Below the pieces are notes generated by a model. The model saw only the letters and a program-made list of their open reading frames with translations. It ran no database searches and had not been told where the DNA came from. The position numbers and the translations under genes were made by a program. This document shows, piece by piece, positions 9,958-18,445 of a stretch of DNA of 64,000 bases (its first letter is position 1; the number at the start of each line of letters is the position of its first letter). Source of the stretch: Promethearchaeota archaeon (GTDB taxonomy: Archaea > Asgardarchaeota > Lokiarchaeia > Sigyniarchaeales > SOKP01); assembly GCA_029838195.1 (NCBI GenBank), contig JALGVJ010000012.1, positions 1-64,000 of the forward strand. Reading direction: 5' to 3'.

Positions 9958-10366
9958 GTTTTAAGCAAGAGTGTTTTTAAAAAAAATCCGCAATTGAACA
10001 AATGGTAATGGGAATAAATTTTTGGATTAATTAAATTAATTCACGAATTTTTACGTTAAATTGATTAAGAGATTTTGATTTTATTTTTTTTTGATTAAAT
10101 ATCGTGTTATTCCATCTTCAACTAAAATTATTCTCAAATTCATTAAATTGAATGACTTCAAATGTTAATGTATGGTGTAAAACAAATAAGTGTAAACGTT
10201 GAAAAAAGAAGGGTATTAGAAATAATTTTAAATTACATGCGTGAAGGATTTTTTTAGAGCTTAGTATTCAGTCGTGTAGGTTAAAACAACAAAATAGTTA
10301 ATCTAATTAAGAATACAATATTATATTTAAAAAAATTTGAAATTTTTTCTATGAGAACCAATTTTC
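9958..10366. other. Intergenic region, nothing recognised
   Basis: AT-rich spacer between aIF1 and the AbiEi-like gene. The TATA-like run near 10319-10330 is suitable for the downstream gene. A 29-codon open frame near 10168 is not convincing as a gene. Confidence 0.3.
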
Positions 10367-11026
10367 ATGTCAATAAACCGTATATATAAGAGGCTATTGA
10401 ACGAAAACAAGAAATTTATTACATCTAAGGATTTAATATCCTTTAGTCGAGAGTTTTACTATGATTATTATAATGTCATTCGATATTTGCTTAATTGTAA
10501 TTATCTATTGAAGATTTTTAAAGGAATTTTTTATGTAAAAAGTGAGGAAGAAATCAAACAAAATAAAACAAAGTATTCATTATTGGAATTAGTTGGGAAA
10601 GCACTCGAACTAAAGGGGATAAAAAATTGGTATTTCGGTTTATATACCGCTTTAATCTTGAATGGCGTGATGGTAAAAGATGAAAAAAAAGAACTTTATG
10701 TAATGAGTGATGAAATTTTTAGGGCAAAACCAATAAATATTTTAAATCATGTTTTTAAATTCATTAAATTGAATTATAATCTCACGACGTTTGGCATCAT
10801 TGACAATATAATCCGCTATTCAGATTTAGAGAAAACCATTTTAGATTTTATATACCTTGCTAAAAACAAATCGGTAGCAGATCAAATAATTATTAATAAC
10901 ATGAGAGGGTATATGAGCACGGTTTCGGAAGAGAGGATCTTACACCATGCTCAATTTTATCCTAAATCCAATTTAAATATTATAAAAAAATTAATAGAAA
11001 AAGAATGTGTCAAGTCGATAAATTAA
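10367..11026 (+). CDS. AbiEi-like antitoxin/transcriptional regulator
   Basis: A 219-residue protein. Residues 1-65 form a winged helix-turn-helix (ITSKDLI...YYNVIRYLLNCNYLLKI..GIFYVKS). The rest has the AbiEi-type pattern: YSLLELVGKALE..GIKNWYFGLYTALILNGV, then a beta-rich part with YSDLEKTILDFIYLAK. Members usually sit upstream of an AbiEii nucleotidyltransferase toxin in type IV toxin-antitoxin pairs. Here no intact partner follows. A frame starting at ATG 11005 overlaps the gene end but stops after about 17 codons. The gene may be an orphan antitoxin or a chromosomal regulator. Confidence 0.6.
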   Translation: MSINRIYKRLLNENKKFITSKDLISFSREFYYDYYNVIRYLLNCNYLLKIFKGIFYVKSEEEIKQNKTKYSLLELVGKALELKGIKNWYFGLYTALILNGVMVKDEKKELYVMSDEIFRAKPINILNHVFKFIKLNYNLTTFGIIDNIIRYSDLEKTILDFIYLAKNKSVADQIIINNMRGYMSTVSEERILHHAQFYPKSNLNIIKKLIEKECVKSIN

Positions 11027-11246
11027 GCGGGTATGATTTAAAAATACCATCAGACTGATGTTTTCTGATATATCATTATCGTGCTCATCATCCCCTGAAT
11101 ATTGAAATAAAATAAATCGATTTAGAGTAGTACTCAAATTCTATAGAAAATTGTTAAAGCTGAATTCTAAATCTAATATATTGTTTAATATAACTATTAA
11201 TTTTAAATTCGTTCAAGATTTTCAGATTTTGTATTAATTCACTGGC

Positions 11247-11580
11247 TTAAGTAATAATTATTGGGTCTTTCAGCTCATCAATTATTAAAAATTTTTTAAA
11301 TCGTTTAATGAAGGCTTTAAAAGTTTCATTGGTAATGGCTTCTAAAGTCATTTTCCCTTTTTTATTCAGTATATGTAAGAGTTGAGCTTCTTTCTCATGG
11401 AGGGAAAAAAGGAAAGGTTTTTATCTTTCAATTAGATTATCGGTTATGGGATTCTTTCCATGTCCAGACCATATTAATGGTTCCATGAAAAGGAGAAAGA
11501 ATAAGATAATCGGGGCGTAAATTTCTTATCGATGGTTCAAAATAAACATGTGCTTGATCTATTTGAGAAAAAAATTAGTT
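11247..11580 (-). pseudogene. Decayed metallo-beta-lactamase-fold hydrolase (LACTB2-like C-terminal half)
   Basis: On the minus strand, one frame reads PLIWSGHGKNPITDNLIER, the typical end of an MBL domain with its GHG motif. A TAA follows, and the same frame then continues as PFLFSLHEKEAQLLHILNK, a helix-turn-helix-like tail ending in LKDPIIIT and TAA at 11247. The tail matches the winged-helix C-terminus seen in LACTB2-type hydrolases. Upstream, in a different frame, RNLRPDYLILSPFHG looks like the preceding segment, so at least one frameshift is also present. The metal-binding HxHxDH region is not found upstream. The 5' limit is approximate. Confidence 0.6.
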
Positions 11581-11906
11581 TAATCTATTAAATAAACGTT
11601 TTTCTCCGGCAGTTGCCGATGAGGGTGGACGGCTTAAAATTCTTGCCATTTTTTTTTGAAAAGTTTTTATAAAAATTATTCATTACATTTAAAATTGTAA
11701 AGATTATAAATAAATATTATTGCCATGTCACGTAGAAGATACCTTCTTTTGGAAGAATATATGAAGCTTTTCAACTTTTTTCAAACCAATGAACTATAAT
11801 TAAAAGTTCAGCATTGAATAATTCTTATTCAAAAATTTTTAATTAAAACGTGAATTTTAATGTAAAAATTATGAATATTTTCATTTTCCTTTCCCTTTAA
11901 GGATTA
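11581..11906. other. Intergenic region, nothing recognised
   Basis: AT-rich spacer between the decayed MBL gene and panE. It may hold more remnants of the MBL gene near its left end, but nothing can be read with confidence. Confidence 0.3.
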
Positions 11907-11915
11907 TTAAATATA
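11907..11915 (+). promoter_or_regulatory. TATA box of the ketopantoate reductase gene
   Basis: TTAAATATA centred about 25 bp before the ATG at 11936. The spacing puts the transcription start at or next to the start codon, so the message is probably leaderless. No Shine-Dalgarno sequence precedes the ATG, in agreement. Confidence 0.5.
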
Positions 11916-11935
11916 ATATTTTAAATTTAGACATT

Positions 11936-12883
11936 ATGGGATTACAGAATATTTGGATTTGTGGAATAGGGGGCGTTGGAGGATATTTTGGAGGCAAAAT
12001 GGCTTGGAAACTTTCACAACAAGACAATCATGAGCAATCCATTTATTTTCTTGCGCGAGGCGCCCATTTAAAAAGGATTCAACAAAACGGCCTCGAATTA
12101 CATGTTTCCGAAGGAGTTATTTTCACCTGTAAACCGACTTTAGCTTCGGATAACATTCAGGATTTTCCCCCTCCTGATCTTATTTTCATCTGCGTAAAAA
12201 GCTATGATTTAAACTCATTACTTGAGGGTCTGAAATTAAAAATACTAAATCACACGGTAATCATTCCTCTAATGAATGGAATCGATATTCATGAAAGAAT
12301 TAGGAAAATCATTAAAAATGGGATCGTACTTCCATCGTGCGTGTATGTAGGCTCCCATATTGAACAACCAGGTATGGTGATTCAAACGGGTAATCCTGGT
12401 TTTTTTTATTTCGGACCAGATCCCCAACATCCAGAATTTAATCCACAAGAACTCTTGAGTTTGTTCAAAATGCTTGAAATTAATGGACATTGGACGAAAG
12501 ATGTTGAAACAGAGATATGGAAAAAATATTTGCTGGTTGCATCTTTTGCATTAGTTACAGCGCATACCGGCCAAACTTTAGGGGGCGTGATTAATGATCC
12601 TAAATCGCTCGAGATTTTAAAAAAAATCATGAAAGAAATTTTAATAATAGGACAAAAGAAAGGATTAATTTTGCCGGATAGTTTAATAGAAAATATTATA
12701 GAATTTTGCAAGGATTATCCGGATGTAAAGACATCATATCAGAGAGATGTGGAAAAAGGAAAGAAAAATGAGGGAGAGCTGTTTGGAGGAACCATCATTC
12801 GGTTAGGAAAAGAAATGGGAATTCCAACTCCAATGACCGAGAAAATTTATTCTTATCGATTAAAAAACAAGTTATCTGCTTAA
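11936..12883 (+). CDS. panE: 2-dehydropantoate 2-reductase (ketopantoate reductase)
   Basis: Reduces ketopantoate to pantoate with NADPH for coenzyme A synthesis. The N-terminus is a Rossmann fold with the glycine motif GIGGVGGYFGG at residues 10-20. Further family marks are VKSYD, PLMNGID (the family has NG followed by a substrate-contacting region) and a helical ApbA C-terminal domain with EIWKKYLLVASFALVTA, where the catalytic Lys sits in the WKKY segment. The length of 315 residues is usual. It is a single gene between a decayed gene and the CotH-like gene. The general ketopantoate reductase family also includes relatives with other 2-oxo acid substrates. Confidence 0.85.
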   Translation: MGLQNIWICGIGGVGGYFGGKMAWKLSQQDNHEQSIYFLARGAHLKRIQQNGLELHVSEGVIFTCKPTLASDNIQDFPPPDLIFICVKSYDLNSLLEGLKLKILNHTVIIPLMNGIDIHERIRKIIKNGIVLPSCVYVGSHIEQPGMVIQTGNPGFFYFGPDPQHPEFNPQELLSLFKMLEINGHWTKDVETEIWKKYLLVASFALVTAHTGQTLGGVINDPKSLEILKKIMKEILIIGQKKGLILPDSLIENIIEFCKDYPDVKTSYQRDVEKGKKNEGELFGGTIIRLGKEMGIPTPMTEKIYSYRLKNKLSA

Positions 12884-12989
12884 TATTAGGGATTATCTTA
12901 AATGAAGAAAATTCAATTTTTTCAATCTTCTCTCTTGTTGGTTTTAATTAAAGTCTAAAAGACTCATGATATTATACCAAATGGTAAAA

Positions 12990-12999
12990 ATTTATAAAT
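12990..12999 (+). promoter_or_regulatory. TATA box of the CotH-like gene
   Basis: ATTTATAAAT, preceded by a purine-rich GGTAAAA stretch that could serve as BRE. It lies about 50 bp before the ATG at 13048, giving a short leader of roughly 25 nt. Confidence 0.5.
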
Positions 13000-13047
13000 A
13001 AACGATACATAAAACAATTTGATAAGATTTGTACTTTAAGAAAAAAA

Positions 13048-14358
13048 ATGGCAGAACCAAATTTTTTATCTAAAGAACCGAAAAATCATAATAATGCAAG
13101 AGATAAAGCCTATTTTATATTATTTTTCATAATTATAATGATTTTTCTGGGTTTTGCTCCTTATTTTAAATCCGAATCATACCAAGAATCAGATGAGAAA
13201 ACAAATGATCCTTCAGAGCTCCCTAGTATTTATTTAACTTGCTTTGAAAATATTACCCAAAATTATACTAGTTGTAAATTTACCCTTGCATGTGAAATTT
13301 CATCACAAAATATAAGTTCTCTAGATGCGAAAATTAGAATAAGAGGTAGATTTAGTGCTATTCTCCCAAAGAAGGGATACTCCTTAGAATTATCCGAAAA
13401 AATAGCTTTACTGGACATGAGAAAGGATGATGATTGGTATTTATTTGCCATGTATTTAGATTTCACTAGAATGAGATATAAATTATCTTTTGATCTTTGG
13501 AATAGTTTACAGAATTTGAACGAACAAACACCTCCTTTGCCCGAATCTAGGTATGTAAAATTATATATAAATAATGAATTTCAAGGACTTTATCTACTGG
13601 CTGAAAAAGCGGATAGAAAGCTTTTTAGGCTTGACCCTAACTTAAGTACTCTTATTTTTCAACCCATACGACCAACAGCTTTAAATAGATATAATTCATT
13701 TGACTGGGAACAAGAATGGCCTAATCCCGAAGATCTGATGATAATTGATGAAATTTTACCAGAATTGATTGACTTTATTAATAATAGTGCTGATGAAGAA
13801 TTTTTTGACCCTACTTTTGGAATTTATTCTAAAATTGATAAGCAAAACTTAATTGATTTTTTCTTATTTAATTTTTTTATTCTCCATACTGATTTTTGGT
13901 CTAAAAATTATTTTTTAATACGCAATACTCCTCCGAGCAAATTCCAGTTAATTCCATGGGATTTTGATGGGTCTTTTGGACAAACCGGATGGATCAAACA
14001 CCATCCTCACAAAAACATGATTTCAGCCATAAAAAGAATTAATGTATTATATCGCCGTTTATTGAATAATACTGAATTTCTGGAAATTTGTAGAGAGCGT
14101 TGGAAAGAGATAAGAGAAAAACTCTGGACGGAAAATTTTATTTTATCTCTTTTAAAGGAAATACATGAAGAAATTAGAGATATTCTTGAGATTGAAATGG
14201 ACCTGTGGAAACCCATGACAGTTGATGAGGAACCAACAAATACTGTTCAAAAAATATATCTATCGACGAAAGAATTTGATTTGCAAGAATATATAGATGC
14301 TCTATATAGTTGGATTGGAGAGCGATTAGAATTTTGCGATTCCTATTTTGAATTTTAA
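13048..14358 (+). CDS. Membrane-anchored CotH-family protein kinase-like protein
   Basis: A 436-residue protein with one N-terminal membrane anchor (residues about 25-45, flanked by basic residues) and a large outward-facing domain. CotH marks: KIRIRGRFSAILPKKGYSLEL (strand with the conserved Arg and Lys), RYVKLYINNEFQGLYLLAEK, and the catalytic pair HTDFWSKNYFLI followed by IPWDFDGSFG (D-x-D metal-binding motif). In Bacillus, CotH is an atypical secreted protein kinase that phosphorylates spore coat proteins. The substrate here is unknown but must be at the cell surface. Both catalytic motifs look intact. Confidence 0.8.
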   Translation: MAEPNFLSKEPKNHNNARDKAYFILFFIIIMIFLGFAPYFKSESYQESDEKTNDPSELPSIYLTCFENITQNYTSCKFTLACEISSQNISSLDAKIRIRGRFSAILPKKGYSLELSEKIALLDMRKDDDWYLFAMYLDFTRMRYKLSFDLWNSLQNLNEQTPPLPESRYVKLYINNEFQGLYLLAEKADRKLFRLDPNLSTLIFQPIRPTALNRYNSFDWEQEWPNPEDLMIIDEILPELIDFINNSADEEFFDPTFGIYSKIDKQNLIDFFLFNFFILHTDFWSKNYFLIRNTPPSKFQLIPWDFDGSFGQTGWIKHHPHKNMISAIKRINVLYRRLLNNTEFLEICRERWKEIREKLWTENFILSLLKEIHEEIRDILEIEMDLWKPMTVDEEPTNTVQKIYLSTKEFDLQEYIDALYSWIGERLEFCDSYFEF

Positions 14359-14376
14359 AATAAATTCATTAAAAAA

Positions 14377-14390
14377 TTTTATTATAAATA
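14377..14390 (+). promoter_or_regulatory. TATA box of the hpt gene
   Basis: TTTTATTATAAATA lies about 26-39 bp before the ATG at 14416, so the hpt message is expected to be leaderless or nearly so. Confidence 0.45.
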
Positions 14391-14415
14391 GTAATAGTTA
14401 AATAATAATTGATAA

Positions 14416-15015
14416 ATGGAACTATTTGATACAATTTATTTTAAAGGAATTGTCATGGAAGAAGAAGATTTTGTTATTTTGGAAGAAGAAATAAAGCAAA
14501 GAGTTCAAGAATTAGCCAAGGAAATTCATGAATTTTATTCCGAAAAGAAGATTTCTCTCATCCACGTGATTTTTGTCTTAACAGGTGCCTTTATTTTCAC
14601 ATCGGATTTAATTCGGGAGCTAAATAGCTTAGGGATAAAAATGAAAATAAAAGAAATCATCGTGCATTCATATCGTGGCATGCATTCTGGAGAGGTGTTG
14701 CTTGAAGATAGAGATTTTCTGGATCTCAAATTAAATAATGCGGATGTTCTCATACTTGATGATATTTTGGATACGGGAAAAACTCTCCATGCGATCAAGG
14801 AAAAAATTTTAGAAATTTATGCCATCAAGTCAATGGAATTTTGCGTGTTTCTTAAAAAAGAAAATAATGAACGTCAAGTGGATTTGGATATTAGATTCGT
14901 AGGTTTTAACATTCCAAATATTTTTGTCGTAGGATATGGTCTAGATTACAATGGAGAGTATCGTGAGTTGCCTTATATTATCAATCTTGCTCAATTAATG
15001 AAAGATCATGAGTGA
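14416..15015 (+). CDS. hpt: Hypoxanthine-guanine-type phosphoribosyltransferase
   Basis: Salvages purine bases to nucleotides using PRPP. The PRPP-binding loop is VLILDDILDTGKTL (residues about 113-126). Other family marks are the flexible-loop HSYRGMHSG segment and a C-terminal hood VDLDIRFVGFNIPNIFVVGYGLDYNGEYRELP, where the FVVGYGLDY motif is diagnostic of HPRT. Length 199 residues, slightly longer than bacterial enzymes (about 180) because of a short N-terminal extension. An inner ATG at 14455 is possible. The TATA spacing supports the ATG at 14416. Confidence 0.88.
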   Translation: MELFDTIYFKGIVMEEEDFVILEEEIKQRVQELAKEIHEFYSEKKISLIHVIFVLTGAFIFTSDLIRELNSLGIKMKIKEIIVHSYRGMHSGEVLLEDRDFLDLKLNNADVLILDDILDTGKTLHAIKEKILEIYAIKSMEFCVFLKKENNERQVDLDIRFVGFNIPNIFVVGYGLDYNGEYRELPYIINLAQLMKDHE

Positions 15016-15312
15016 ATTACAAAAAGATCTCGTTCCGCCTACTAACGTAAAAAGAAAGACCACGAAACTTAAAATTCCGAATGTAATATATTTAATTTTC
15101 TTAAATTAATAAAACCTTCAAACCCGCTCGAAATGATCGGATAGGGCGACAACCAATTAAAAGTAATTGGTAAGACTAAAATCTATGAATAAATTATTAT
15201 CTTTCTTAACTTAGAAAGTCTTATATGTTGTCCCATTTAAAGTAGATCTAAATTATTACGTTTTAACCCAAAATAATAGAGTTAAGAAATTTATTCATTA
15301 AAATGGGTTAGT
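15016..15312. other. Intergenic region, nothing recognised
   Basis: Spacer between convergent genes hpt and the sugar isomerase-like gene. No gene or clear RNA is seen. Confidence 0.3.
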
Positions 15313-16170
15313 TTATTTTATAATGATGTTTTCAATAAATTTTAGATATTCAATGCATTCTTTTGTATAGATTACTGCCTCCGGCAAGATTTTATTTTGG
15401 CATGTATAAAAAGTTTCAGAGTGAGGGGGAAGAAATTCTCCTACGATGGCTCCATCATATTTGATGTCTCTTAAGGCTCTAAAAATTTCAAACCAATTAA
15501 TTTGACCTCGGCCAGGTGATTTTCTATTGGAATCTGCCACGTGAAAATGAATTAATTCTCTGTTTGCTGAGCGTATTGCTTCTGCATTGTTATTTTCTTC
15601 AATATTAGAATGAAACGTATCTAGCATCATTTTTACCCTAGAATGATGGACTTCTTTAACTAATATCAGAGCTTGAGAGCACGTGCGTAAAAATATGTTT
15701 TCATACCGGTTTAAAGGCTCTAAAGCTAAGAGAATTGAACCTACAGATTGAGCATGGTCGCCGAGTTCTTGAAGTGCTCGAGTACAAGCTTCTATATTTT
15801 GTTTTGTCCAACGATCTCGAATATTGAATACCCCTGATGGCACGATGAGAACTAATTTAGCTTCCAATTCAACTCCGATTTCGATGCATTTTTTCAAATA
15901 GAGCAAGGAATTTTTTTGAATATCTTTATCATTATCGATTAAGTTTTTACACTTAGATTTATCTGAGGAGAACATCATATTTGGGCAAATACTGCTGCAA
16001 ATAAGCGAAAAATCTTTTAAATATTTTTTAATAATCTCCAGATTAAAACCTATTAACTCATTTATTCGAATCTCAACCCCGTCATATCCATATTTTTTAA
16101 TTCTCTGAAATTGAAGTTCTAGTGGTTCTTGACCATAAATCCAGTGAGATATACTATATATCAAATTCAT
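15313..16170 (-). CDS. Sugar phosphate isomerase/epimerase family TIM barrel
   Basis: A 285-residue xylose isomerase-like TIM barrel. The four metal ligands of the tagatose/psicose 3-epimerase group can be placed: Glu in LALEPLNRYE, Asp in MMLDTFHSN, His in HFHVADSNR and Glu in IVGEFLPP. The SNRKSPGRGQINW segment is the usual substrate loop. It probably isomerises or epimerises a keto-sugar or related polyol. The exact substrate cannot be told from sequence. It is a lone gene with no sugar kinase or transporter nearby. Confidence 0.75.
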   Translation of the reverse strand: MNLIYSISHWIYGQEPLELQFQRIKKYGYDGVEIRINELIGFNLEIIKKYLKDFSLICSSICPNMMFSSDKSKCKNLIDNDKDIQKNSLLYLKKCIEIGVELEAKLVLIVPSGVFNIRDRWTKQNIEACTRALQELGDHAQSVGSILLALEPLNRYENIFLRTCSQALILVKEVHHSRVKMMLDTFHSNIEENNNAEAIRSANRELIHFHVADSNRKSPGRGQINWFEIFRALRDIKYDGAIVGEFLPPHSETFYTCQNKILPEAVIYTKECIEYLKFIENIIIK

Positions 16171-16414
16171 TTCTTTCCCTTGAAATGAAACCTGTTGATA
16201 ATCATGCTATTGACTCATGAAATTTTTGTTTTCATTTAATTTTTTTCTTTAATTTAATTTGAACTCATTTTAGCGAAATTATCATGATAAAGATAAATTT
16301 AAATATTCTATAATGATGATATTATTTATTGAGAATATTATATTTTTAAAATATTTAAAGCAATAATTACAAGCAATATCCTAATAGAAAATATTTAAGT
16401 CTCAAGACTCTATT
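16171..16414. other. Intergenic region, nothing recognised
   Basis: AT-rich spacer upstream of the uvrA scrap. The upstream part of uvrA is not recognisable in it. Confidence 0.3.
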
Positions 16415-16614
16415 TCTAAGATTTTAATCATTTTAAATGAATTTGGAATGGAATATATCACTTTAGGACAATCTACACCGACTTTAGGTAGAGATGAAGC
16501 TCAGAGGATAAAATTAGACAAGGAATTAGGTCTTTTTATGACGCTGTAAAATTAATCGATTTATTAGAAAGATTAGTACAAAAAGGAAATACGGGTCCTT
16601 TTCTAAAACCATGA
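16415..16614 (+). pseudogene. uvrA: Fragment of excinuclease subunit A (C-terminal ABC domain)
   Basis: One frame reads NEFGMEYITLGQSTPTLGRDEAQRIKL (shown in part), a clear relative of the UvrA block YI.LGQPATTLSGGEAQRIKLA. The ABC signature SGGE is degraded to GRDE. The frame runs on to LDKELGLF and then shifts. In the next frame FYDAVKLIDLLERLVQKGNT matches the UvrA region after Walker B. The roughly 30 codons in between, which should hold the LDEPTTGLH Walker B block, are missing. So about 200 bp survive of a gene of nearly 3 kb, with a deletion near 16533. No other uvr gene is in the window. Confidence 0.75.
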
Positions 16615-16647
16615 TATCTCACTAAAAAGTCATAAATAAATAAGGTA

Positions 16648-17232
16648 TTATTGTAATTTTTTACATTGTTCATATCTAAAACAAGAAATTACATGATCAT
16701 TAACTATGCCCGTGGCTTGCATGAACGCATAAATAATTTTTGAACCAATAAATTTAAAGCCACGATTTTTCATATCTTTCGAAATTTTCTTAGATAAAGG
16801 TGTTTCCCCAGGTATTTCTTTTTCCGATTGCCAAGAGTTTTGAATGGGCTTATAATCAACGAAGCTCCACACGTAATCATTAAACGTACCAAATTCTTCA
16901 CTAATCTTCAAAAATATTCCCGCGTTATGAATGATAGACTCGATTTTTAATCTATTTCTAATGATACCTCGATCATGTAATAATTCTTCGATTTTCTTCA
17001 CTTTATAATTTACAATCTTTTCAGGAACAAAAAAATCAAAAGCTTTTCTATAATTTTCTCTTTTTTCTAATATAATTTGCCAATTTAATCCAGCTTGTGC
17101 GCTTTGTAAACATAACATTTCAAACAATTTCAGATCTTCATGTTGCGGAACTCCCCATTCGTGGTCATGATAATGTAACATCAATTTGCTCTGAAAACTC
17201 CAAGTACATCTTTTCATTTTTATATCTTTCAT
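16648..17232 (-). CDS. tag: DNA-3-methyladenine glycosylase I
   Basis: Removes 3-methyladenine from alkylated DNA. Family marks: RCTWSFQSKLMLHYHDHEWGVPQ at the N-terminus (Cys and His zinc ligands, base-pocket Trp and the catalytic-site Glu of HDxEWG), LCLQSAQAGLNWQIIL, and NDHVISCFRY at the end, which supplies the last His and Cys of the zinc snap. Length 194 residues matches Tag. The ATG at 17232 is used. ATG 17217 (MKRCTW) is an alternative closer to the bacterial start. Confidence 0.9.
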   Translation of the reverse strand: MKDIKMKRCTWSFQSKLMLHYHDHEWGVPQHEDLKLFEMLCLQSAQAGLNWQIILEKRENYRKAFDFFVPEKIVNYKVKKIEELLHDRGIIRNRLKIESIIHNAGIFLKISEEFGTFNDYVWSFVDYKPIQNSWQSEKEIPGETPLSKKISKDMKNRGFKFIGSKIIYAFMQATGIVNDHVISCFRYEQCKKLQ

Positions 17233-17305
17233 GATAAAATTAAGATTTAATCCAATAAAAAGGAGAATTTAAAAATTTCTTTTAAACTTCCTTAATTTGG
17301 TATCT

Positions 17306-18181
17306 TTAACATTCAAATTCTAAAACAGATCCTGCTAAAAAATCATGAAATATTTCAGCACCAAATCGTTTCTTGAAATATTTTGTGGCTTTTTTACCCG
17401 TACAATGATTTAAGTATAATTTTGGGAGTCCATACTTTTCTTCTAGTACATCTGCAACATGTTTAATTTTTTTTTTCGAAAACATCAACATGTGAGTGCC
17501 TCCGATAATTCCATGGATTTTTTCTTCTGGAAATAATGATCGTGCTTGAGCGCACGTATTTAAAATTCCTGAATGACAACATCCACATATTAGAACCAAA
17601 CCTTTTTTAGTTTTTAAAGCTAAGGAAAGGTCATCATACAATAAATCTTTTTTCCATTTCCCATTCACTTGATGTACCATCAAGGAACTAGAGCCATCGG
17701 GTTCCTCTCTATTTGATACCTCTCCGAGAGTAGATAAATAAGGAGTAATTTGAAATGGTTTTTCTTGGAAATTAAACTCTATTTTTGACAGTAAACTGTC
17801 AGGAAGCTTAGGAAATCCGATTTCTAGTTCTCTATACAAAATATAAAAGAGTAGCGATGCCTTCAAGGAAGCTTTTTTTCTTTCAATAGCGAGAGGATGA
17901 GCAATAATTTGTAAAGGGACCCTCGTATTCCTCGAGGAAAGGAGCTTTACTAGACCTCTTGTATGATCATTGTGGCCATGAGATAAAATTAAAAGATTTA
18001 TCGAATTGGGATCGATATTAGCGCAATTTAAATTATGTATCAAAATATCTCCATTATTTCCCGTATCGTACATGATTAATTGATTATCATCTTTAATAAC
18101 GACGGCATTTCCATAATCTCCCTTGAAATTAGTATTAGGGAGGGCTTTATTATTATAAATACATGTAATTTTAACTTTCAT
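17306..18181 (-). CDS. MBL-fold metallohydrolase of the RFA-P synthase-like family
   Basis: A metallo-beta-lactamase-fold protein of about 291 residues. The metal motif is LSHGHNDHTRG. A second ligand set appears in CGCCHSGILNT and GGTHMLMF, and YLNHCTGKKA gives the last His. The GCCHSGI...GIIGGTHL pattern is typical of the archaeal and bacterial family often annotated as 7,8-dihydropterin-6-methyl-4-(ribofuranosyl)-aminobenzene-phosphate synthase. That enzymatic label is not proven for most members, so the substrate should be considered unknown. The ATG at 18181 is preferred over the GTG at 18187. Confidence 0.75.
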   Translation of the reverse strand: MKVKITCIYNNKALPNTNFKGDYGNAVVIKDDNQLIMYDTGNNGDILIHNLNCANIDPNSINLLILSHGHNDHTRGLVKLLSSRNTRVPLQIIAHPLAIERKKASLKASLLFYILYRELEIGFPKLPDSLLSKIEFNFQEKPFQITPYLSTLGEVSNREEPDGSSSLMVHQVNGKWKKDLLYDDLSLALKTKKGLVLICGCCHSGILNTCAQARSLFPEEKIHGIIGGTHMLMFSKKKIKHVADVLEEKYGLPKLYLNHCTGKKATKYFKKRFGAEIFHDFLAGSVLEFEC

Positions 18182-18445
18182 TTTCACGTTATATACAATT
18201 TTCTATTGATAATTATACTTTTCTTTAAAAAGAATTAATTTAAAGTTATCTTTAATGAGGTGTAATTTCTGACAATAACGATGATTATATTAAATTTCTG
18301 CTGGTTTTAGTGAATTTTAATGTAGATAATAGTTTTAGGAAGTGACTTTTAAATCTTGAAAATTATTCTTGTCAAAAAATAAAAATTAAAAAATAAAATA
18401 GAATAAAAAATTGAAAAAAATCAATTCTTTTTTAAAATAATTTTT
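18182..18445. other. Intergenic region, nothing recognised
   Basis: AT-rich spacer between two minus-strand genes. It was searched for a small precursor-peptide gene next to the radical SAM gene, and none was found. Confidence 0.3.

Noticed and set aside
11005..11055. AbiEii toxin start overlapping the AbiEi-like gene
   Set aside because: Only about 17 codons are open, and the text after the stop does not show the nucleotidyltransferase motif.
15121..15180. Possible tRNA or C/D-box RNA (CTCGAAATGATCGG)
   Set aside because: No cloverleaf, no TPsiC arm and no paired C/D boxes could be drawn.
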